From contig NZ_CP051198.1 of NCBI RefSeq assembly GCF_024181225.1, positions 2,666,001 through 2,730,000 of the forward strand: a stretch of DNA of 64,000 bases, in the 5' to 3' direction. Both the position numbers and the translations under genes were made by a program. The DNA is from Treponema sp. OMZ 787 (lineage in GTDB: Bacteria; Spirochaetota; Spirochaetia; Treponematales; Treponemataceae). Below are positions 28,150-36,597 of this stretch, in pieces (position 1 is the stretch's first letter; every line of letters starts with the position of its first letter). Under the pieces are notes generated by a model. The model saw only the letters and a list, made by a program, of their open reading frames with translations, was not told where the DNA came from and made no database searches.

Positions 28150-29110
28150 TTATATCCTCCTCAAAGAGAATCTTGGAGCCGCCGCGGGCCCGTCCGATAA
28201 GAGGCATTTCAGAGCATTGTTTTATAAAGTCAGCCTTTTCAATTTTTGTATCCGGATAGAGCAAGATGCCTAAACTCATGCTTAATTTAAAAGGATTATT
28301 TAAAACCGGGGATATATCCAAGCTTTCAAGCTCAGCCTTTATCTTTTCGGCTAAACTTGCAGCCCCGGTACGTCCTAATTCGGGCGTTAAAACGGCAAAT
28401 TCGTTCCCCTGATAACGCATTAAAACTGCATCGGTATCCAAAAAGCGGCTCAGGTGATTGCCTATAAAGGTAAGACAGGCATCTCCTTTTTCGTGGCCGT
28501 AAGTGTCGTTGATAGCCTTAAAATTATCGGGCTTCATCATAATAAGAGAAAAAGAGCTTTTCATAAACTCTGCAATGTTTTCCTCAAGATAGGCCTTGTT
28601 TAAAAGGCCCGTAAGCTTATCCCCGTAAACCTGCTTTTGTAATTCCTGCATAATGGGAGAGTTTTCTTTTATTAAAGAGTTTGCCTTTCGGGTTCTTCTT
28701 GAAACCATAACCAAGAAAGACTTTAACAGTTGGGCATAGGTTACGGGATTATCCTTAAAAACATTTTCCATAGGTATTCCGTCTTTCGGAAAAGAGAGGA
28801 TGATGGTGTCCTCATTGGCAGAAGCTATGGCCTTTTGTTCATCCTGGGTAAGCATAGCTGTTTCACCGAACATCTCGCCTGCTACGAATTCGGCAAGGAC
28901 CGACTTATCTTCAGGAGATAAAATGATAACATTTCCTTCTACAATAATATAAAAGCGGTCACCTTTTGTATCCTGTTTAAAAATAATATCGCCTTTTTGA
29001 TAACTGTCTATCCCTGCATTATCGGCTATGTCCTTTAAGTAAACCTCATCCCATCCTGCAAAAAGAGGAGTATTACTTAAAGCCTCTATCTTTTGTCTAT
29101 CTCTAATCAT
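28142..29110 (-). CDS. Cyclic nucleotide-binding protein with degenerate GGDEF domain
   Basis: The protein has the same length (322) and architecture as its downstream neighbour: cNMP-binding domain at about 12-125 with GEMFGETAML, then a GGDEF-like domain. The active-site sequence is RYQGNEF in place of RYGGDEF, losing the first Gly and the Asp of the catalytic loop. It is probably inactive or acts as a partner or effector of the active copy. The two genes look like a tandem duplication in one coupled operon. Confidence 0.88.
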   Translation of the reverse strand: MIRDRQKIEALSNTPLFAGWDEVYLKDIADNAGIDSYQKGDIIFKQDTKGDRFYIIVEGNVIILSPEDKSVLAEFVAGEMFGETAMLTQDEQKAIASANEDTIILSFPKDGIPMENVFKDNPVTYAQLLKSFLVMVSRRTRKANSLIKENSPIMQELQKQVYGDKLTGLLNKAYLEENIAEFMKSSFSLIMMKPDNFKAINDTYGHEKGDACLTFIGNHLSRFLDTDAVLMRYQGNEFAVLTPELGRTGAASLAEKIKAELESLDISPVLNNPFKLSMSLGILLYPDTKIEKADFIKQCSEMPLIGRARGGSKILFEEDINE

Positions 29111-29195
29111 CTATACCACCTAAGGTCATTATAACATATTTTCGGTAAAAAAAAAGTGAGTATTGAAAAAAAATCATGGAAAGAAATAAAAAAAC

Positions 29196-30290
29196 TTATT
29201 CATAAAGCAGCTCCTCCAAATCTTTTTTAAAGGTTTGGTTTATGTTTTTCTTTTCTTTAAAGCGCCTTTTTGCCGACTTGGATTTTTCTTCCTTCTTTAT
29301 TAAGAATTTTTCCTGCCGTTTTTCCCGTCTTATTTTTCTTCTATCCTCTTTTAATAATTGCAGGTAGAGTTCATACCTCTTTTTATCCAGTAAGCCTGTT
29401 TTAAAAGCCTCTAAAACGGCACAGCCTTTTTCGCATGTATGCGTACAGTCGCTAAAAAGACACTTGGATTTTAGCTCGGTAATATCGGCAAAAGAATTTT
29501 CCCCGCTGTCCGAATCCCAGATACCCAGAACCTTCATGCCGGGAGTATCCATTATAACGCCCGAATCTTCTCCTAAAGAAATTATCTGACGGTTCGTTGT
29601 AGTATGAACGCCCTTATCTATTTTTTTATTTGTTTCACTTGTGCGTAAAATTTCTTTTCCGGTTAAGCTGTTTACAAGGCTCGATTTTCCGACACCGGAA
29701 GAACCGATCAGCACCGAAGTCTTTCCCTTTTTAAAATAATGCTTTATATTTTTTAAGCTTTCGGGTTCATAAATACTTATGCAGTAGACTTTTAAATGAG
29801 GATAAATCTTTTTTATTAAATTTTCGGCATCTTCCCTTGCTTCGGATAAGTCCGCCTTAGTTAAAAGCAAAACGGTTTCGATGTTTTGCAAGGCAAAAAC
29901 ATATCTGCCCAACCGGTTTAAATTAAAATCTTTGTTTAAGGACATACATATAAAAGCCGTATCGATATTAGCCGCAATAATTTGTTCAAGCTCAATCCCT
30001 GACCTAGGATCCGTCCTCGAAATTTTATTTTTACGCTCGTATAAAAAATCTATAAGTGCAATCGAAGAATTTTCTTGAGACTCAAAGCCTATCCAGTCTC
30101 CTACCGTAGGATAAGTACCGGATACCTCGCATTCTTTTTTAAAAGAGCCTTTTAAACGGGCTTCTTTTTCACCGTCTTTACATATTATTTTATAAGTATT
30201 CCCGGCAAAAAAAATAATACGTCCAACCTCTTTTTCGATTTTTTTATCCTTAAAAAAATCTTCAAACCCGAAATTTAAAATTGTTTCCAT
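29196..30290 (-). CDS. rsgA: Ribosome small-subunit maturation GTPase RsgA
   Basis: The 364-residue circularly permuted GTPase has an N-terminal OB-like domain (YPTVGDWIGF), G4 LLTKADLS placed before G1 IGSSGVGKSSLVN, and G3 DTPGM. It has a zinc site with Cys and His residues in CLFSDCTHTCEKGC. The extra C-terminal tail is very basic, with many Lys/Arg and Glu. RsgA assists late 30S assembly. The start follows AGGAAAC. A transcript may begin at the promoter at 30543-30571. Confidence 0.93.
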   Translation of the reverse strand: METILNFGFEDFFKDKKIEKEVGRIIFFAGNTYKIICKDGEKEARLKGSFKKECEVSGTYPTVGDWIGFESQENSSIALIDFLYERKNKISRTDPRSGIELEQIIAANIDTAFICMSLNKDFNLNRLGRYVFALQNIETVLLLTKADLSEAREDAENLIKKIYPHLKVYCISIYEPESLKNIKHYFKKGKTSVLIGSSGVGKSSLVNSLTGKEILRTSETNKKIDKGVHTTTNRQIISLGEDSGVIMDTPGMKVLGIWDSDSGENSFADITELKSKCLFSDCTHTCEKGCAVLEAFKTGLLDKKRYELYLQLLKEDRRKIRREKRQEKFLIKKEEKSKSAKRRFKEKKNINQTFKKDLEELLYE

Positions 30291-30445
30291 AATGTTTCCT
30301 TATACATAGAGAATTATTTTCTCCCGGGATCTACATCACAAAAAATTCGGATTTAAAAATCGGCAAACTTGAATACGAATAAAACCAAGCAAGTGAATTT
30401 AAGGTGAGAATCTTAATAAATAAAATTGATTTGATAAAATGCAGT

Positions 30446-30505
30446 TTATAAAGAGCTTCCGGGAGTAAGATCTTTGCCGCTTGTTAAAAGTAATACTATA
30501 GTCAT
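30446..30505 (-). CDS. Possible 19-residue leader peptide upstream of rsgA
   Basis: The ATG at 30505 follows a textbook GGGAGGT by six bases and opens a short frame (MTIVLLLTSGKDLTPGSSL) ending at 30446, about 155 bases before rsgA. A good promoter sits 38 bases upstream. Short genes of this size are hard to verify by eye. It could be a leader peptide, a small protein or the stub of a lost gene. The rest of the spacer 30291-30650 shows only AT-rich DNA and the terminator of the next gene. Confidence 0.4.
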   Translation of the reverse strand: MTIVLLLTSGKDLTPGSSL

Positions 30506-30542
30506 AGAGCACCTCCCATAAGTCTTAAAATTCTATGTTCGG

Positions 30543-30571
30543 ATACTAGCGTAAAATAGAAATTTTGTCAA
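30543..30571 (-). promoter_or_regulatory. Sigma-70 promoter for the leader ORF and rsgA
   Basis: On the minus strand TTGACA (30566-30571) and TAGTAT (30543-30548) are separated by 17 bases. The first downstream feature is the short ORF at 30505. Confidence 0.55.
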
Positions 30572-30587
30572 GTAGATGTTTGCAGTA

Positions 30588-30618
30588 CAAAAATTAAGCA
30601 GCAACGGATAACCGCTGC
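30588..30618 (-). terminator. Rho-independent terminator after the YhhN-family gene
   Basis: GCAGC (30598-30602) pairs with GCTGC (30614-30618), with inner CGG/CCG pairing. On the minus strand the stem is followed by TTAATTTTT. Confidence 0.55.
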
Positions 30619-30650
30619 CGCTTTGATTTCTTAAAGGCCCTTATTAAGCC

Positions 30651-31352
30651 TTAGGCCCCTATAATTCCTATGGCACCTAATACGATTAAAAGTTGGGCAA
30701 GAATATAGGTTTTCATGATTATAAAACGCATTCCAGCCTTGCCTCCTAAAAAGTATTGTGCAGACACAAGGGCATCAGATATGATAAACAAAACGCTTCC
30801 TACAGCAGCCAATATAAGCCCAATTGAAGGATTTGCAAAGGCAAAAACTATAAAGAGCCAGCTCATCGATGCGAGTATAAGCCCGTAAGTTATGACGATA
30901 GGCTTAAGTCCTTTTAAGTGTTTTTTTGTTCTCATTATGCTGTAAATAATTACGGCTAAAAAAATCACGGCAATGATAACTGCGGGAATGACAGGAATAT
31001 ATTCAACCTTGGCACCGAGTATAGCAAAAACTATATAACAGATTTGAGCAATTGCAAAAAATAAAACCCCAAGAGCAAAGTTTTGTTTTTCGCTGTCAAA
31101 AAGAAGGGCAACATCTCCCAAAAAACTGAAAATCAAGGCAATAATTATTAAAAGATTTAGAATCGAAAATGTTTGGATACTTACAAAACTGAAAGCCAAA
31201 AAGAATAAAAGAAGAGACGGCATCAACATAAACTTTGTAATATCAGCCCATTTTTGTTTTTGCCTAAAACACTTGATTAAATGAATGACCGAAATAACTG
31301 CAAACAAGACTAGAGCCGCTATACACCAAGGATCGAAACATTGAGCATACAT
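30651..31352 (-). CDS. YhhN-family membrane protein (lysoplasmalogenase-like)
   Basis: The protein has 233 residues from the ATG at 31352, which follows GGAGG by five bases. It has about eight hydrophobic spans. The family pattern includes SFLGDVALLF, GSVLFIISDALVSAQYF and TYILAQLLIVLG. Members of the YhhN family include lysoplasmalogenases that cleave the vinyl-ether bond of lysoplasmalogens; activity here is inferred from the family only. Confidence 0.8.
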   Translation of the reverse strand: MYAQCFDPWCIAALVLFAVISVIHLIKCFRQKQKWADITKFMLMPSLLLFFLAFSFVSIQTFSILNLLIIIALIFSFLGDVALLFDSEKQNFALGVLFFAIAQICYIVFAILGAKVEYIPVIPAVIIAVIFLAVIIYSIMRTKKHLKGLKPIVITYGLILASMSWLFIVFAFANPSIGLILAAVGSVLFIISDALVSAQYFLGGKAGMRFIIMKTYILAQLLIVLGAIGIIGA

Positions 31353-31394
31353 ATATACCTCCAAAAATATACCTACATCATAATGATATACCTA

Positions 31395-31459
31395 AATCGT
31401 CAAAAAAGCAAGATATTTTTTAAATTTAAGTTGACGATTAGGCTTTTCTATGTTATTCT
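31395..31459. promoter_or_regulatory. Divergent promoter region between the YhhN-family gene and tatD
   Basis: AATCGTCAA (31395-31403) and TTGACGATT (31431-31439) form a perfect 9-base inverted repeat. The right arm contains the -35 box TTGACG for tatD, with TATTCT (31454-31459) as -10 at 17-base spacing. The left arm gives an equivalent -35 on the minus strand for the YhhN-family gene, with TATGAT as a possible -10 at about 15 bases. The symmetry may also serve as an operator. Confidence 0.45.
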
Positions 31460-31529
31460 GTACAAGACGGTAATGTTACCTTAGTTAATAGGTAAAAATT
31501 TATAACATCAGTTTATATGGAAGAATAAT

Positions 31530-32303
31530 ATGCAGATTTTTGATACTCATGCTCATCTCGGCTTGATCTATTCTGATCCGATTGAGCAGTTGCGGGTTGT
31601 ACAGGAAGCCAGACAAGGCTCTGTAACAAGGATAATAAGTATATGTAACAGCCTCCACGACTTTTCAAAGGTGTACGAGACTCTCAGGTTTTCACCTGCA
31701 GTATACCATGCCGTAGGCGTATCTCCTTCCGAAGTTACATCCCCGGGAAAGGACTGGCAAAAAATTATAGAAGAAAGCTTAAAATTGCCCAATGTAGTGG
31801 CTGTAGGAGAAATAGGCCTTGATTATTGCAAAAAATACGGAGACAAGCGCTCTCAGATTGAACTTTTTATAGCCCAGCTTGACATTGCTTCAAAAGCGGG
31901 ATTTCCTGTAATTATCCATAACAGGGAAGCAGGCAAGGACCTTCTTGACATATTAAAAGAAAGAATTCCTAAAGAGGGCGGCGTTTTACATTGCTACTCA
32001 GAAGACGATATTTATGCAAAAGAGGCCTTAAAGCTTCCCCTATACTTCTCCTTTGCAGGAAATTTGACTTACCGCAATGCAAGAAACTTGCACGATACGG
32101 TATTGGCGCTTCCTCTTGACCGAATCGTAGTCGAATCCGAAAGCCCCTTTATGCCTCCTTCGGTATACCGAGGCCAAAGGAATATGCCGGCCAATACCAT
32201 AGAAACCGTAAAGTTTATGGCTGAAATGTTAAAGATGGATATTGAAGAGCTTGCCGATCAGCTTTGGAAAAACAGCTGCAAACTCTTCAGGCTGCCGGAA
32301 TAA
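31530..32303 (+). CDS. tatD: TatD-family metal-dependent DNase
   Basis: The 257-residue TIM-barrel hydrolase has the metal-binding FDTHAHL at residues 4-10, VGEIGLDY with the conserved Glu, PVIIHNREA and LHCYS. The end of the family, with VVESESPFMPP, replaces the more usual ETD: the expected Asp of 'ETDSP' is a Glu here. TatD proteins cut DNA 3'-5' and act in repair and quality control. The dus gene begins one base after its stop. Confidence 0.9.
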   Translation: MQIFDTHAHLGLIYSDPIEQLRVVQEARQGSVTRIISICNSLHDFSKVYETLRFSPAVYHAVGVSPSEVTSPGKDWQKIIEESLKLPNVVAVGEIGLDYCKKYGDKRSQIELFIAQLDIASKAGFPVIIHNREAGKDLLDILKERIPKEGGVLHCYSEDDIYAKEALKLPLYFSFAGNLTYRNARNLHDTVLALPLDRIVVESESPFMPPSVYRGQRNMPANTIETVKFMAEMLKMDIEELADQLWKNSCKLFRLPE

Positions 32304-32304
32304 G

Positions 32305-33312
32305 ATGGCAAAAACACCGCTTTACAAGCCCGTCTCAATAGGCGGGCTTCTTTTATCGGGAAACATATTTTTGGCCCCTGTTGCAGGCTATTCTGACAAG
32401 GCCTTCCGCTCAATCTGTGCGGATTGCGGTGCAGATTTTACATACACCGAAATGGTCTCCTCTGAAGCCCTCGTGAGGGATTCCAATAAAACTGAAACCT
32501 TAATCGGAAGAGCTCCTAACGAAAAGGCTTATGCCGTGCAGATTTTCGGCTCAAATCCCGAATATATGGCAAAAACAGCCGTAATAATCGCCGAAAAATA
32601 TTCTCCCGAATGTATCGACATAAATTCGGGCTGTCCTATGGCAAAGATTACCAAAAACGGAGCAGGTTCGGCCCTGATGACGGACATTCCGCTCTTATAC
32701 AAAATTGTAAAGGCAGTAAACGATGCAATGGCTCCATATAAGATACCCGTAACCCTTAAAATAAGATCGGGCTTTACCGCTGATAAACTCAACTGGAAAG
32801 AAGCAGCCTCAGCCGCAATCGATGCCGGTGTTAAAATGCTCACCCTACATCCGCGCACCCGTGCCCAGGTGTATTCCGGGAAGGCCGATTGGAACATTCT
32901 TGCAGAGCTTGTTCAATTTGCGAAGCCTCATAAAATTCCTATTTTCGGATCGGGAGATCTTTTTTCGCCTGAGGATGCCAAAAAAATGCTTGAAGAAACC
33001 GGCTGCACCGGCATAATGTTTGCCCGCGGGGCTATGGGAAACCCCTTTATCTTTACCCAAACGCGGGAGCTTTTAACCAAGGGGGCATACGGAGAAATAA
33101 GCACCGAACAAAAAATCCGCACCGGCTTTAAAGAGCTTGTCTTTTTATGCGATGAAAAGGGAGAAGAAAAAGGCTGCCGCGAAATGCGTAAACGCTTTGC
33201 TGCCTACACCAAGGGCATACCTGACGGCTCAAAACTCCGCCAAGAATTGGTACAAGCCTCAACAATCGAGGAGTACAAAGCTATAATTCAAAATTATTTT
33301 CAATTGACATAA
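32305..33312 (+). CDS. dus: tRNA-dihydrouridine synthase
   Basis: The 335-residue FMN enzyme reduces uridine to dihydrouridine in tRNA. The ATG at 32305 lies one base after the tatD stop. Motifs are LAPVAGYSDKAFR, the catalytic Cys in INSGCPMAKITKNGAGSALM, PVTLKIRSGF, and TLHPRTRAQVYSGKADW with the FMN-binding end GIMFARGAMGNPF. Which Dus position it modifies is not evident. Confidence 0.94.
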   Translation: MAKTPLYKPVSIGGLLLSGNIFLAPVAGYSDKAFRSICADCGADFTYTEMVSSEALVRDSNKTETLIGRAPNEKAYAVQIFGSNPEYMAKTAVIIAEKYSPECIDINSGCPMAKITKNGAGSALMTDIPLLYKIVKAVNDAMAPYKIPVTLKIRSGFTADKLNWKEAASAAIDAGVKMLTLHPRTRAQVYSGKADWNILAELVQFAKPHKIPIFGSGDLFSPEDAKKMLEETGCTGIMFARGAMGNPFIFTQTRELLTKGAYGEISTEQKIRTGFKELVFLCDEKGEEKGCREMRKRFAAYTKGIPDGSKLRQELVQASTIEEYKAIIQNYFQLT

Positions 33313-33381
33313 GATGATTTCTTCTATATACTTATTTTTGTAAAAAATTCGGAAACCTCTGTTTCCTCAGTAGGAGAACTT

Positions 33382-35112
33382 ATGTCAGACACATGCACAG
33401 TAAAAGCACTGCCTTTGGTTCCGTTTAAGGAAATGCCTTATACGCGGCCGGATATGAAGGCGATTGAAAAGGGCTTTGCCGATGCCCTATCTAAATTTAA
33501 GGCGGCAGCTTCGGTAAAAGAACAGATCGAAGCTATCGATATGGTACAGGCCATAAACCGCGAGTACAGCACTATGGCTTCTTTGGCCTCGGTCAGGCAC
33601 ACCATCGATACAAGGGACGAATTCTACGATAAAGAAAACGATTTTTATGATGAGGCCGGCCCTCTTTTTAGCAAACTTTCAAACGAATTCGGTGCAGAAA
33701 TGGTAAAATCGAAATTTAGAGCCGAGCATGAAAAGGAATTCGGTCATCAAGTTTTTGATTTAACCGACCTATCCTTAAAGGTGTTCAGCCCCGAAATTAT
33801 GGACGACCTCATGGCGGAAAACAAGCTTACCAGTAAATACAGTAAGCTCATCGCCTCTGCCCAGATCGAATTCCAAGGTGAAAAAAGAACCCTTTCCCAG
33901 CTAACCCCCTTTATGCAGGACATGGACAGGGAGGTAAGAAAGGCAGCAGCAAAAGCCTATTACGGTTTTTTTGAAGAAAACGAAGCCGCGTTTGATTCAA
34001 TCTATGATGAGCTTGTAAAGATACGCACAAAGATAGCCAAAAAACTCGGCTACAAAAACTTTGTTCAGCTTGCCTATGACCGCCTCGGAAGAACCGAGTA
34101 CAATGCCGAAATGGTTGCAAACTACCGCAAGCAGATTTATGAGCTTGTTGTTCCGATTGCTCAGTCCTTAAAAAAGCGCCAAAGCAAGAGATTAAAGCTC
34201 GATAAGGTCTATTATTACGATACCGGCCTCAAATACCTTACGGGAAATGCCGTTCCCCAAGGCGAGCCTGATTGGATTGTTGAGCAGGCAAAGAAGATGT
34301 ACAACGAGCTTTCGCCCGAAACAAAGGAATTCTTCGGCATTATGACAGACTACGGACTAATGGACCTACTTTCAACAAAGGGAAAGGCAGGCGGAGGTTA
34401 TTGCACGGGCTTCCCCATGTACAAGGTTCCCTTTATCTTTGCAAACTTTAACAAGACCCAGCACGATGTCGAGGTTATGACCCACGAAGCAGGCCATGCC
34501 TTCCAAGCCTATCAAAGCCGGGATGCCCGCCTTCTCGAATACGGATGGCCCACCCTTGAGGCTTGCGAAATTCATTCGATGAGTATGGAATTTTTCACAT
34601 GGCCCTGGATGGAGCTTTTCTTTAAACATCAGACAGAAAAGTTTAAGTTTACCCACCTTTCAGGCGCCTTCGAATTCCTCCCCTACGGAGCCACAGTCGA
34701 TGAGTTCCAGCACTGGGTATATGAAAACCCCGAAGCAAGCCCTGCCGAAAGAAAGGCGGAATGGCATAAGATAGAATTAAAATACAATCCTTCAATCGAT
34801 TATGCCGATAACGAATACCTTAACCGAGGCGGCTTTTGGGTAAAGCAGGGACACATCTTTGCATCTCCCTTCTATTACATAGACTACACCCTGGCCCAAG
34901 TTTGCGCCCTACAGTTTTGGGTAAAGGCCAATGCCGACCGAAAAACGGCATGGGAAGATTATTTACGCCTCTGCAAGGCAGGCGGAAGCCTCCCCTTCTT
35001 GGAGCTTTTAAAACTTGCAAACCTAAAAAATCCCTTTGAAGAAGGCTGCATCGCTTCGGTAACCCCCGAATGCGAAAAATGGCTCAACTCGATAGACGAT
35101 TCAAAACTGTAG
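33382..35112 (+). CDS. pepF: Oligoendopeptidase F (M3 family)
   Basis: The 576-residue zinc metallopeptidase has the HEAGH active site at residues 368-372 in VMTHEAGHAFQAY, with the third ligand expected in the EIHSMSMEFF segment that follows. The family hydrolyses oligopeptides in the cytoplasm. No signal peptide is present. AGGAG precedes the ATG. It pairs functionally with oligopeptide import, for which an OppA gene lies at 51352. Confidence 0.92.
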   Translation: MSDTCTVKALPLVPFKEMPYTRPDMKAIEKGFADALSKFKAAASVKEQIEAIDMVQAINREYSTMASLASVRHTIDTRDEFYDKENDFYDEAGPLFSKLSNEFGAEMVKSKFRAEHEKEFGHQVFDLTDLSLKVFSPEIMDDLMAENKLTSKYSKLIASAQIEFQGEKRTLSQLTPFMQDMDREVRKAAAKAYYGFFEENEAAFDSIYDELVKIRTKIAKKLGYKNFVQLAYDRLGRTEYNAEMVANYRKQIYELVVPIAQSLKKRQSKRLKLDKVYYYDTGLKYLTGNAVPQGEPDWIVEQAKKMYNELSPETKEFFGIMTDYGLMDLLSTKGKAGGGYCTGFPMYKVPFIFANFNKTQHDVEVMTHEAGHAFQAYQSRDARLLEYGWPTLEACEIHSMSMEFFTWPWMELFFKHQTEKFKFTHLSGAFEFLPYGATVDEFQHWVYENPEASPAERKAEWHKIELKYNPSIDYADNEYLNRGGFWVKQGHIFASPFYYIDYTLAQVCALQFWVKANADRKTAWEDYLRLCKAGGSLPFLELLKLANLKNPFEEGCIASVTPECEKWLNSIDDSKL

Positions 35113-35229
35113 CAGTACAAATGAAGCCCCAGCCTTTCGCCGCATTTGATGTTAAGTAACACAGCTTTCAAAGCAACGGTTGAAACTAAAGTGCACCGGA
35201 ACAAATGGGAAAGGAGTAAAATGCTTTTG

Positions 35230-35258
35230 TTGACATAAGACAATGAAAATATTATCCT
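35230..35258 (+). promoter_or_regulatory. Sigma-70 promoter for the small transporter gene
   Basis: TTGACA (35230-35235) and TATCCT (35253-35258) are separated by 17 bases. A five-codon reading frame with AAAGGAG ends inside the -35 box and is probably a relic. Confidence 0.45.
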
Positions 35259-35291
35259 ATTTATGCAGCTTTTTGAATTGGAGGCAGTAAA

Positions 35292-35708
35292 ATGGTGTGG
35301 GTGATTTTTGCATTTTTATCCGCTGTTTTTGCGGCCCTTACTTCTATTTTGGCAAAAGTCGGGATTGAAGGAGTAAACTCAAATCTGGCAACAGCGGTAA
35401 GAACGGCCGTGGTATTAGCAATGGCGTGGGGCATGGTTTTTATTACCAATGCACAACACGGAATAATGGATATCAGCAAGAAAAGCTGGGTATTTTTGGT
35501 TCTTTCGGGGCTGGCGACAGGTGCTTCCTGGCTGTGTTATTACAAGGCATTGCAAACCGGTGAAGCATCCAAAGTCGTTCCTATCGATAAATTAAGCGTA
35601 GTTATTACATTGATATTAGCGGTAATTTTTCTACACGAGAATATCAATGTGAAATCTATAATCGGTGCGCTGCTGATTACGGCAGGCACACTTTGCATGG
35701 TTTTGTAA
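35292..35708 (+). CDS. Single-domain EamA/DMT-type membrane transporter
   Basis: The 138-residue protein has about five hydrophobic helices and the ending VIFLHENINVKSIIGALLITAG, typical of one EamA repeat. Full-size drug/metabolite transporters carry two repeats, so this one would act as a dimer. GGAGG precedes the ATG. The type I RM silent cassette begins only 28 bases after its stop. Confidence 0.85.
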   Translation: MVWVIFAFLSAVFAALTSILAKVGIEGVNSNLATAVRTAVVLAMAWGMVFITNAQHGIMDISKKSWVFLVLSGLATGASWLCYYKALQTGEASKVVPIDKLSVVITLILAVIFLHENINVKSIIGALLITAGTLCMVL

Positions 35709-35736
35709 GACGAGCCCTGTACCGAAACGAATATGA

Positions 35737-36366
35737 CATAATTGTTATTATCAAAAATATACCGATGGCCGCGAGGAAAATATTTCTGATGAAATTCCGT
35801 TTACCGTACCGGAGGGCTGGGCGTGGTGTAGATTGGGGGAGATTTCTGAATTCTTATCCAGAGGGAAAACACCGGTTTACACAAAAGAAAGTCAATATCC
35901 GGTTTTGGCACAAAAATGTAATCAATGGGATAGTATACGATTAGACAAGGTTCTTTTTTTAGATCCAAATTCATTATCAAAATGGACTAATGAATATCAT
36001 CTGCAACACGAAGATATTGTAATAAACTCTACGGGAACAGGTACTATTGGGAGAGTTGGTATCTTTGATATAGGAATTCTGGGAAAATATCCTTTTATTG
36101 TCCCTGACTCACATATATCCATTGTGAGATGTTATAAAGCATACATATATCAAAAGTATATATATGCTATTTTTACATCTGAGCATCTGCAAAATAAAAT
36201 TAATAAGGCCGCAACCGGATCTACCAACCAAAAAGAACTCCCGAAAAACATTCTAATCGAATTCTTTCTTCCTCTCCCCCCACTCGCCGAACAAAAACGA
36301 ATCGTTGCCAAAATTGAAGAACTGTTTGCTCAGCTTGATTTTATCACGACTACACTAACAAAATAG
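35737..36366 (+). pseudogene. Silent hsdS target-recognition cassette A
   Basis: An open frame of 209 codons begins immediately after an in-frame TGA and has no start codon or ribosome binding site at its true beginning. It starts with HNCYYQKYTDGREE and continues DEIPFTVPEGWAWCRLG, a target-recognition domain of about 150 residues, and the conserved end PLPPLAEQKRIVAKIEEL. It corresponds to one target-recognition half of HsdS and matches the expressed hsdS at both of that gene's domain boundaries. It is oriented opposite to hsdS. It would be expressed only after recombination into the hsdS frame. Confidence 0.85.
35738..35751 (+). repeat. Inverted-repeat core in cassette A
   Basis: ATAATTGTTATTAT here is the exact reverse complement of 38568-38581 in hsdS, at the junction that precedes its second target-recognition domain. 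A second shared block of 23 identical bases occurs at 35809-35831 against 39289-39311, at the start of the first domain. Confidence 0.75.
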
Positions 36367-36559
36367 TTTTGGTTCAATGGATGTATGGAGAAAAGATCAA
36401 GATACTATTAAAAAACTGAAAGAGATTAGCTATGAATAACATTCGCTTCCAAGTTAGCAACAGAGGCAAATTCAGTTGCAGTAAGGAGTTTGTTATAAGA
36501 ATTATTACTTAGAATTGCCGATATGGTTTTTCAAAAGATGGGCTGTTTAAAGTAAGAAG

Positions 36560-36589
36560 ACTGTCCAAAAACTGAAGTTTCTGGACAGT
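36560..36589. terminator. Strong hairpin between cassette A and the recombinase
   Basis: ACTGTCCA (36560-36567) pairs perfectly with TGGACAGT (36582-36589), with additional AAACT/AGTTT pairing inside. The stem is followed on the plus strand by TTCAATTTTT. It sits eight bases past the recombinase stop and could end transcription from either side, keeping cassette A and the recombinase separate. Confidence 0.6.
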
Positions 36590-36597
36590 TTCAATTT

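Noticed and set aside
33351-33366. GGAAAC/GTTTCC hairpin between dus and pepF
   Set aside because: There is no T-run on the plus strand and it sits just ahead of the pepF ribosome binding site, so a terminator call is not supported.
35292-35708. DMT gene as part of the RM locus
   Set aside because: It lies next to cassette A but has its own promoter and no sequence shared with the hsdS cassettes; proximity only.
35693-35944. Plus-strand frame overlapping cassette A
   Set aside because: It is a different frame of the hsdS cassette; the homologous frame is the one starting at 35737.
36377-36439. 20-codon frame MDVWRKDQDTIKKLKEISYE, loosely like a YoeB/Txe toxin
   Set aside because: Too short and the similarity rests on a few lysine and isoleucine positions. 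No antitoxin nearby.
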